Shown: positions 57,320 to 64,000 of the stretch, one piece after another | How positions within the stretch are numbered: position 1 is the first letter of the stretch | Layout: each line of letters opens with the position of its first letter | NCBI GenBank assembly: GCA_021399435.1 | Contig: JAJTUP010000023.1 | Span: 930,001 to 994,000 of the forward strand | Source of the DNA: Diaporthe sp. PMI_573 | Taxonomy: Eukaryota > Ascomycota > Sordariomycetes > Diaporthales > Diaporthaceae | Direction of reading: 5' to 3' | DNA: 64,000 nt | The notes under the pieces: model-generated | What the model was told of the DNA's origin: nothing | Database searches by the model: none | The model's input: the letters and a program-made list of their open reading frames with translations, nothing else | Made by a program: the position numbers and the translations under genes

Positions 57320-60121
57320 TCATCTGTGCATCTCCCTGGGAGCACTCTCCACGACAGTCACACCTCCATCATCACCGACCACCTCAACCTGCTCTAGATA
57401 CGGCCGGGCCTCATACTCTGGCCATGGACGCACATACTGCTGCTGCTGCTGAGGAGGGGGAGGAGGTCGAGTGCTATACGGCCGAGGCGGCATCATCGCC
57501 TGCCGGTCATCCAGTGGGATCGGCGCACCGTAGCCACCGGGGACGGGCTCAGGCCGCACGCTGGACATCCTCACCACCTCTGGCCTCAGGGCCGCCTCAG
57601 GGCGCACTGTTGTGGCCCGGACTCGATACTCTCGTGGAGCATCATCTGCTGGTCGTCGCTCTTGTACATTTCGAACCTCGTAGTAGTCATCGCCGGCTTG
57701 GCCGGGCGGCGCAGGTTGGTAGTCCCGCTCGCGATAGTATCGATACTCAGGGACTGCGTACTCTGCTGGACGGGTCACCACACGCCGTGTGGTAGCATAT
57801 CCCGAGGGAGAAGCCGGTCGATGGTACACAACTTCCTCGTTATATCGTTGTGGGCCAGGCATGGCAGAAGCGGCACGGACCGACGGCGCAGGCCGCTCGT
57901 AGAAGATTTCAGGCTCACCGTAAGCACCAGCCGGTGCAACAGAACGCCGAATTACCGTTGTTGACCTAGGCATCTCGTAATATTCTTCCCGGTCATCGTA
58001 GACTGTCCTCGGCACAACAGACCGCCTGGTCACCACGCCGTCAGGTCTTGGTGCAGGATCCAAATACTCGCGCCCAAACTCGTCAACGTGCACGATTCTT
58101 GAGCGCGGCAAGCGTGGAGGACGCATGGCAGGCGAGCGAGACCGATCGTGATCCGCCACTTGTCGCACTACAGTACGCGGGGCGTCTCGAACATCGTAAT
58201 GTGGATACGGCCTCTCAACCGCAGCACGTGACACCGACCTGATGGTTTGCACCTCACCGGGCGCGTATGGATATGCTGGTGCTCCGGGTGGAGAATGCCG
58301 GACGTATTGAACAGTCTCGGCTGGACGAAGTCCATCGTGGTAGTCCCTTTCATACCTTGGTGACTCTGCCACGATCATGTGGCGGGAATCTTGGCGAGGA
58401 CGCTGTCCGCTCGGACTACTATACCCCGAAGGAACTCTCTCTTCCCTATAGACTCGTGAGGGATAGCCGTGTGGAGCGACAATCTCCACGGTCTCCTCGA
58501 TGCGGGACTGATCGTAGCCTGGCTGTGCTGGTTGCTGTGCTTGTCTCTGCCGCTTGATGGGTCTCGTGAACTGGGGCGCAGTCAGAGGAGAGGGAGATCG
58601 CGGTTCCGGCTTGATGTGTGGTGATGGCACAGTGTTCGTAGCCATGCGATCAGCCTTCCTCTTGTTCTTCTTCTTGCCTTTCTTGCCTGGCTTGCCGCCC
58701 TGTGGAGAGCTCTCCGGACTCGAGCCATTGGAGCGGTCGTTTCTAAGTGCCGCAACTTGCGCAGGGGTCGCTTGAGCTGGCGGGGCGTCAGGTCGGGGCA
58801 CTGGGGGTTGTCGGGCAGTAGCCAGAGGAGAAACATGTGCAGGCTGAGGGGCAATAGGAGACAGGTTGTGCGCACGAAGAATCGGCGACTGACGGCGACC
58901 AAAGCCTTGATCAATCAGTTGCTGCGTAACAGACTGGAGATGGTGACGAGCCGTTTGCTGGTCACCACCAACCTGGCCAGAGCCCCGAGAGCTGCTCGCC
59001 TCCCCGCTGTCCTGCGACGAGCTGATTTCCATTGGCACATCGTTTGTATCCCCTGTACCTGCGACTTCCGTGCCGGTCTGGTATTCGCCCGAGTACGTCG
59101 CAGCTAGAGTATTGCGAGGGTCGTGCGTCAATGTTTGCTGCGCTCTGTGCTGCTGAGGTTGAGTTGCATTTGCACTTGACAGGGCGAATGGTGGCATAGC
59201 TACCGCAAATTGCTGCTCAGGCACTGGACTGGCTTCGATAACCATGGGAGGCTCGTAGTGGGAATCTTCACGAGCCTGGGCGTCTCCAGACTCTTCGCGA
59301 TCGGGCAAGCGATGCGTTTGGTGGGATTCAGGGGTGTCGTGTTTGCTAGAGTAGAAGGTGTCATCGTCAAAAGAATCACCATCGGTACCGCTTGCATTAG
59401 CTGCTAGATTGGCATCAGTCTTTTGGAGAGCAGAGGTCTGAACCAGCTTGAGGGCCTTCATAAGAACGTCAGCGAGATCAAATTCAACCAGGGCTTCCGC
59501 TGCATGCGAATTCTTGGCCGCGCGATTCTGTTGAATTTGCTCGCTGAGCGCGCTCTCGAGTCGCTTCCTTTGGAGCTGTATCTCAGCCTTGATCAGGTCG
59601 TCAGACTTTGTGAGTAGTACAGGATCAAACTGGGCACTGCCCGAAGGCTCGCGACATTGCGCTGGCGCAGCAGCCTTGGGGCCTGTCGTGGCACCAGAGA
59701 TAGTGTTTGTGGAGCCAAAGGACGAATCATGGCCAGAGATGATGTTTGAAGCAGTGGTCGCGTTCGCGTTGAACGAGCGCAAGTTGTTTGCAATCTGAGA
59801 CCCGTTGACCGGGCTCGCCACCTTTGCGGTCGTGGATTTTGGGCCTGCAGGCACCTTGTTCATCAACGCAGCCGCACCAAGTGGTGCTGCGATGGCAAGC
59901 GACCCGGGACTCCGAGTTTCACTGCTCTTCTTCGCAGCACCCAAATGCGCCGGCACCTTGATCCTTGGGTGGGCACCCGACAGCACCTCATCCCGAAACC
60001 GTAGGATGCGTTCGCATTCTCGCAACTGATGCTCCTCCTCTTCCGATAGCGCAGTTGGAAATTTGGTCGCCATTGCAGGCATTGAGTTTGATTGCAGGGC
60101 GGTAACTGGACCCTGGGCCAT
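57320..60121 (-). CDS. Large disordered protein of unknown function
   Basis: Intron-free, 933 residues from the ATG at 60121. I do not recognise a catalytic domain. A possibly conserved N-terminal helix reads LSEEEEHQLRECERILRFRD followed by EVLSGAHPRIKVPAHLG. Long polar, Ser/Thr/Gln/Pro-rich low-complexity sequence follows, with a second short helix (LIKAEIQLQRKRLESALSEQ). A basic nuclear-localisation-like stretch (KPGKKGKKKNKRKADRM) sits near the middle. The C-terminal third is rich in Tyr/Arg/Pro (EYYEMPRSTTVIRRSV, EYRYYRERDY) and ends in a Pro run and QQQQQYVRPWPEYEARPY. The Tyr/Arg-rich low complexity suggests a nuclear RNA or chromatin scaffold, but that is speculation. Divergent from the 5'-nucleotidase gene. 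Confidence 0.75.
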   Translation of the reverse strand: MAQGPVTALQSNSMPAMATKFPTALSEEEEHQLRECERILRFRDEVLSGAHPRIKVPAHLGAAKKSSETRSPGSLAIAAPLGAAALMNKVPAGPKSTTAKVASPVNGSQIANNLRSFNANATTASNIISGHDSSFGSTNTISGATTGPKAAAPAQCREPSGSAQFDPVLLTKSDDLIKAEIQLQRKRLESALSEQIQQNRAAKNSHAAEALVEFDLADVLMKALKLVQTSALQKTDANLAANASGTDGDSFDDDTFYSSKHDTPESHQTHRLPDREESGDAQAREDSHYEPPMVIEASPVPEQQFAVAMPPFALSSANATQPQQHRAQQTLTHDPRNTLAATYSGEYQTGTEVAGTGDTNDVPMEISSSQDSGEASSSRGSGQVGGDQQTARHHLQSVTQQLIDQGFGRRQSPILRAHNLSPIAPQPAHVSPLATARQPPVPRPDAPPAQATPAQVAALRNDRSNGSSPESSPQGGKPGKKGKKKNKRKADRMATNTVPSPHIKPEPRSPSPLTAPQFTRPIKRQRQAQQPAQPGYDQSRIEETVEIVAPHGYPSRVYREERVPSGYSSPSGQRPRQDSRHMIVAESPRYERDYHDGLRPAETVQYVRHSPPGAPAYPYAPGEVQTIRSVSRAAVERPYPHYDVRDAPRTVVRQVADHDRSRSPAMRPPRLPRSRIVHVDEFGREYLDPAPRPDGVVTRRSVVPRTVYDDREEYYEMPRSTTVIRRSVAPAGAYGEPEIFYERPAPSVRAASAMPGPQRYNEEVVYHRPASPSGYATTRRVVTRPAEYAVPEYRYYRERDYQPAPPGQAGDDYYEVRNVQERRPADDAPREYRVRATTVRPEAALRPEVVRMSSVRPEPVPGGYGAPIPLDDRQAMMPPRPYSTRPPPPPQQQQQYVRPWPEYEARPYLEQVEVVGDDGGVTVVESAPREMHR

Positions 60122-61030
60122 CGTGATGGAGCGGTTTTGTAGGTGGTTCGGACAGGCGCAAGATCAGAGAATTTCTACTTCGAGGCTTCAAAAAGGACGT
60201 GCATTAGCAAGGCGGACCCGCGATCCTCATACGCCGCTTAAGCAATACCGTGTGCAATGGGGCCAGCTAGCATGCGTATCGAGGGTCGACGAGTTTATGA
60301 TGATGGATGCCAGAAGACATCCAGGCTGTTGCCGAGCTGTCTGTCCTTCTTGGGGCAGAGGTGTGTACGGAGCGAAATTGCAACTCGTCAAACGAGCGCG
60401 TTTTGGGCCGGTGATCGCTTACATAAGGCTGCTTGCTGGTCGGTCCCGAACCCCCTGGGCTGTGGCGGTCACCAAGGTGGAAGGCACTGCCCAAACAAGC
60501 AGTCGAACTCGGTCAGCGGAACTCGCTGCTTTCAGAGAGTTCGAGAAGATTTTCCCTTTGAAGGCTACTTCATTCACTTCTTTCTCACTGTCTGCGTCAC
60601 ATTCTCGCCAGACTTGGGTGATTCCCTCCCATTTCTTTACTATTGGATGACTGGAGTCGGACGTCTTCACGGGTCTTGGGACAGACTGGCGACAGCCGGC
60701 CTGACTCAATTCTAGAATCTCCTTTAGCCTGGCTCTCAACAACCGCCCTCGCCTTTGTAGACGTCATATAAAGACGGCTGGGACAGACGTGATATGAGAT
60801 TCCGTCTTACAAGTCCGACTCTCACTCAAAAGAGACAATTTTCAATTACACTCAATTCATGCTACGCTACTGCCTCCGATCTCAACATAAGACACGCTAT
60901 CCTCCCTCTGAATACGCCCATTTGCGCGAATAGACAGCTGGCCGCTCTCTCCCTCTCCCACACGACTAGCAAAGCCGAAGCCATTATCAGACCCTTCCCA
61001 GCATACATTTCCAGGCTGACGACGAGCACG
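60122..61030. other. Divergent promoter region
   Basis: 909 nt between two divergent genes. It contains a TATA box for the nucleotidase gene at 60767-60772 with a GACGTCAT element just before it. The frame is open upstream of the nucleotidase ATG, back to an ATG at 60794. Confidence 0.45.
60767..60772 (+). promoter_or_regulatory. TATA box of the 5'-nucleotidase gene
   Basis: TATAAA, 264 nt before the ATG at 61031, preceded by AGACGTCA. Confidence 0.4.
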
Positions 61031-61946
61031 ATGGCATCAAAAGACCAGGAGCCTGTTGAAAATGGCGCCACGACACCGAAACAGGTCTTCTTCTTGTAAG
61101 TCAACACGCTTCGAGTTCCCGTTGAACATTCATATTCTAATCATGCACAATAGCGACATAGACAACTGCTTGTACCCGAAGAGTAAGGATAACCTCTCAA
61201 TGTTTAATACACCGTTCTAACAGCAACACAGGCGCCAAAGTTCATGACCTCATGGCAGATCTGATAGACACCTACTTCCAGAAGCACCTCAACGTGCCCA
61301 GGGAAGAGGCAGTGAGGCTGCACCAAGAGTACTATACGAACTACGGACTGGCAATCGAGGGGCTTGTACGGCACCACCAGATCGATCCTCTCGAGTACAA
61401 CGCCAAGGTTGACGACGCGCTGCCCCTGGACGGCGTCATCAAGCCGCGGCCCGAGCTCAAGAAGCTGCTCGAGGACATCGACAGGAGCAAGGTCAAGCTG
61501 TGGCTCTTTACCAATGCCTACATCAACCATGCCCAGAGGGTCATACGCCTCCTCGGGATTGAGGGCATCTTCGAAGGCGTGACGTACTGCGACTATTCCA
61601 AGGTCCCGTTTACGTGCAAGCCACACAAGGATGCGTATGTCAAGGCAATGAAGGACGCCGGAGTCGAGAAGTGGGAGGACTGCTTCTTCGTCGGTGAGTG
61701 TAACTGCCACCCGTTCAGGGCTTGAACCCCCCTTATGCCTCAAAAAGGCAGGACAGGAACCCCGGTTGCTGACAGAAAATAGATGACAATTATGGCAACT
61801 GCGTCAAGGCCCAGGAGTTTGGATGGAACACAGCGCACCTGGTCGAGGACGATGTTCCGGTCCCCAAGAAGCAGGCGTCAAAGTACCAAGTACGCCACCT
61901 GGAGGAACTGAGGAGCGTCTTCCCACAGTTTTTCAAGAAAGACTAG
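61031..61946 (+). CDS. HAD-family pyrimidine 5'-nucleotidase (Sdt1/Phm8-like)
   Basis: Exons 61031-61095, 61154-61182 (29 nt), 61232-61693 and 61783-61946 give 239 residues. HAD motif I is FFFDIDNCLYPK, with the nucleophile Asp completed across intron 1. Motif II reads LWLFTNAYINHAQRV. A conserved Lys follows in FTCKPHKDAYVKAM, and motif IV is FFVDDNYGNCVKAQ, with its two acidic residues, assembled across intron 3. The helical cap between motifs I and II is short. These features match yeast Sdt1 and Phm8, which dephosphorylate pyrimidine nucleotides or lysophosphatidate. The 29-nt exon 2 lies right over the active-site motif. A second AG (TAACAG, 8 nt upstream of the chosen CACAG) is an alternative acceptor for intron 2. 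Confidence 0.9.
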
Positions 61947-62139
61947 ATGGATACACTAGAACTGTACATAGACATAGAGATACCCATGATTTAGATCTTA
62001 TTGGGACTAAGAATGAAAGGTTGCTTAAATTTTGACTACAAAACTGGAAAATAGAAGGTCTTGCGCAAGACTTGTGAATACTCTGCATTGTGTGTATATC
62101 ACTTGTGAGGTCAAGTTCTCCGGCCACTTCAGTGCCCTC
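61947..62139. other. Nucleotidase 3' flank
   Basis: 3' UTR sequence, leading into repeat copy C. Nothing else was seen. Confidence 0.4.
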
Positions 62140-62512
62140 AATCACACACATTGTTACGATGGCACACTTGAGCAGTCAATATCCTTCATCCTGGAGCACT
62201 TGTAGCTTACCTAACTCCTACCCCTTCATCCTATAGGAGGTTATCCTAAGAACCTCCTGCAGGAGGAATACCCTCTTATAAGGTGAATTCCTGTGGTATA
62301 ACCTCCTGTGGTATAGCCTCCTATGGGATACCTCCTGCGGGATGACCTCATACAAGATAAGCTCGTATGGGATAATCTCTCGCGGTATACCCTCCTGTTG
62401 TTGGAGGTTAATTGAGTAGGACGGTGGGCAGTGAGCACTGCCCAGGTGCTCACTAGGTCCATGTGTACATAGATGCTGTGGCCGCGTAGTGGACCCTCGA
62501 GCAAAGCTCGTC
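62140..62512 (-). repeat. Dispersed hairpin-ended repeat, copy C, with internal ~15-nt array
   Basis: Reverse orientation. The hairpin end is at 62512 (GACGAGCTTTGCTCGAGGGT then CCACTACGCGGCCACAG), then GCATCTAT. TAGTGAGCACCTGGGCAGTG, as in copy A, follows; here it forms two inverted repeats. From about 62405 to 62220 lie degenerate ~15-nt units (plus strand: ataacctcctgtggt, atagcctcctatggg, atacctcctgcggg, ataagctcgtatggg). The far end at 62140-62157 (GTAACAATGTGTGTGATT) resembles the right end of copies A and B at 14 of 18 positions. Confidence 0.55.
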
Positions 62513-62783
62513 AAATCGCTATCTGCAATGCTTGTGTAGCAGCCGGCACGGTACAAATGCTCAGCTGAAGTTTTCTCCATGACAATCATTCAAAAGCTGG
62601 TGATTGATATCTTATAGGGTAACACCCTTGATGCTTTTGAAGATGATCCAACCTTTTGCGCAGCTGTGATCCTTGTGGGTATCCATGAACCTCAACGCCA
62701 TATACGCCTTGCCACCAAAACGCCCGGAATGTCGCCAATCGCATGCCTCCTCATAATGTATTGTTCTTGATGTTCGTATCGGC
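62513..62783. other. Med21 3' flank
   Basis: 271 nt of 3' flank of Med21. Nothing recognised. Confidence 0.4.
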
Positions 62784-63324
62784 TCAAGGCCGCTTCGTGC
62801 CCCGAATGACCTGGTCCAGCTGGCCCTGAACCTCATTCATCTCGCGGATCGCATCCTGCCGCTGCGCGTCCGCCACGCGGAGTTCCTCCTCCAGCTCTTT
62901 GATGCAGCGCTCCTGGGCCTCCGCGTTGTTCTCGAGCCCCGGGAGCGAGGATATGATAAACTCGATCTGCTGTTCCTTCAGCACTAGGTCGCGCGCGAGC
63001 TCAACCTGGCCTGCTTTGAACTCGTCGGCCGGGATTGGTGAAACTGTTCCGAGGGACCGTTAGACAACAGGCAGGAGAGATCGATTGGAGATTGTAGATT
63101 GTTTGGCTCATGCTCACTTTCTTTGCGGTCCTCCTCCGGCTTTACCTCTCTGACCTGGTCCTTGGGGCCCAGTATTTCGCGATCGTGGTATCGATGGAGG
63201 AAATGGATGCATGCGACGAATTGTTGCGCCAGCTGGGATTGCGCTGAGTACACTGTTCATACTCGCGCGGGCTGCTACTTACCTGATCAACGGCATCCTG
63301 AAGCTGGGTCAGTCTATCACCCAT
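62784..63324 (-). CDS. MED21: Mediator complex subunit Med21 (Srb7)
   Basis: Exons 63283-63324, 63118-63232 and 62784-63043 total 417 nt, 138 residues. The N-terminus [14 protein letters not shown] joins [20 protein letters not shown], matching the Med21 opening helix. The C-terminal half is a coiled coil: [20 protein letters not shown], then [20 protein letters not shown] and [14 protein letters not shown]. Med21 pairs with Med7 in the Mediator middle module and is essential for RNA polymerase II transcription. Introns are 63233-63282 and 63044-63117. Divergent from the Rrg7 gene with 266 nt between starts. Confidence 0.93.
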
Positions 63325-63590
63325 GTTTGCGAGCTTCCCACGATAAATGGGAGGGAGAGGCTGTTCGGCTTGGTGAGGTTGTCGGCTGTGATGCACTCCA
63401 GTCTACACCCCACGCAGTCTGGCAGGGGTGCTGGAGTGAGAGTGGCCCTAGCTCCTTCTCTGCATGCTAGGTACCGAACCAGGTACACAGTAGTCTACCA
63501 TGCATCTGGATGCGATTTGGAAACGATTCGATCTCAGCCCTGGAAAAACACCCGTGGCAAATTTCACCAAACAAACGACATGTCACGGTG

Positions 63591-64000
63591 ATGATAACTA
63601 TCCCACGTCATGGGCTGAGCGCTCAGCAACACCGCCTGCTGGGACGCGTAAAAGACACACAATTTGTCAGGACATTGAACCCATTGGCTTCAGCATGGAC
63701 GCCCACCAGGCTCAACTCAACTCTGGTCTACCCAGACCCGCCAACCAACAACCACCATGACCTGCCCTCATTCCTGGCATACGCCGACAGGTCAGGGCTT
63801 GACCAAAAATCGACCCTATACGTTGGCACCCACTACGAGTACACGGTCGCGCAGGTACTCTCCAAGTATGGCTTCTACCTGAAGAGGGTAGGCGGCCACT
63901 CAGACTACGGCATCGACCTGCTCGGGACATGGACGGTCCCATCCTCCAAGGAGCCGCTGAGGGTGCTGGCCCAGTGCAAGGCGATCGCGAGGAAGTCGTC
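63591..64000 (+). CDS. RRG7: Rrg7-like mitochondrial protein (DUF2034), 5' part only
   Basis: The frame is open from the ATG at 63591 to the window edge, giving the first 136 residues; the 3' part is missing. The N-terminus MITIPRHGLSAQQHRLLGRV has Arg/Lys but almost no acidic residues, as a mitochondrial presequence would. Then comes PPTNNHHDLPSFLAYADRSG, THYEYTVAQVLSKYGFYLKR, VGGHSDYGIDLLGTW and LAQCKAIARKS. GID ... Q-C-K is the restriction-endonuclease-like signature of the DUF2034/Rrg7 family, linked to respiratory growth and mitochondrial DNA maintenance in yeast. A different ATG at 63695 lies in another frame that stops at once. Confidence 0.75.
   Translation, partial: MITIPRHGLSAQQHRLLGRVKDTQFVRTLNPLASAWTPTRLNSTLVYPDPPTNNHHDLPSFLAYADRSGLDQKSTLYVGTHYEYTVAQVLSKYGFYLKRVGGHSDYGIDLLGTWTVPSSKEPLRVLAQCKAIARKS

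Noticed and set aside
63695..63760. ATG at 63695 as start of the Rrg7 gene
   Set aside because: It is in a different frame that stops at 63760. The frame with the Rrg7 motifs is open from the ATG at 63591.

Overview
The window is nuclear DNA of a filamentous ascomycete, most likely a Sordariomycete. Genes carry short introns (about 40-195 nt) with GT-AG ends and CTAAC/CTGAC-like branch sites. Coding DNA is GC-rich in the third position, UTRs are pyrimidine-rich, and the gene set is typical of such fungi (Yvc1/TRPY, Hsp31-type DJ-1, LYC1, Rrg7, PQ-loop protein). I resolved 21 protein genes with splice sites. In every complete multi-exon model the summed exon length is a multiple of three.

Layout: eIF2alpha (56-1257, +), a Yrb2/RanBP3-like protein (2521-4375, +), Hrq1 helicase (5116-8667, +), a 44-residue Cys-rich protein behind a TATA box (9307-9441, -), an ABCF ATPase (11902-14523, +) convergent with a lipid-kinase-like protein (14604-16034, -), a zinc-less MDR reductase (17066-18007, -), an orphan TATA-driven gene (18745-19474, -), a sugar MFS transporter (21017-22872, +), CCT1 (23674-25449, +), a LYC1-like acetyltransferase (26608-27810, +), an XPF-like protein resembling Zip2/SHOC1 (28151-31084, +), a TCAB1/Swt21-like WD40 protein (31321-33072, -) divergent from a PQ-loop protein (34055-35209, +), an R3H-associated-domain protein (36923-38044, +) convergent with an Hsp31-type DJ-1 protein (38379-39329, -), a Cys-rich single-pass membrane protein (40503-42017, -), a TRPY/Yvc1 channel (45622-48511, +) convergent with a multi-KH RNA-binding protein (50230-53542, -), a disordered 933-residue protein (57320-60121, -) divergent from a pyrimidine 5'-nucleotidase (61031-61946, +), Med21 (62784-63324, -) divergent from the 5' part of Rrg7 (63591 to the window end, +).

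There is no metabolic cluster or operon logic. Most genes are independent housekeeping functions in translation, nuclear transport, DNA repair, chaperonin, transcription and mitochondrial maintenance. Four gene-poor stretches (about 8.7-11.9, 42.0-45.6, 48.5-50.2 and 53.5-57.3 kb) separate them. No rRNA, tRNA, transposase or CRISPR was recognised.

Most notable: (1) an undescribed dispersed repeat present three times in intergenic DNA (about 23.15, 49.14 and 62.14 kb). It has a conserved hairpin-forming end, a second conserved end, and in two copies an internal ~15-nt degenerate tandem array. (2) A 6-nt microexon (39129-39134) that restores the conserved GWYLPE segment of the DJ-1 family protein. 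(3) A tiny Cys-rich gene with a TATA box and an AUG-free 5' leader. (4) A GC-AG intron in the PQ-loop gene. (5) A 5-codon uORF overlapping the start codon of the KH gene.
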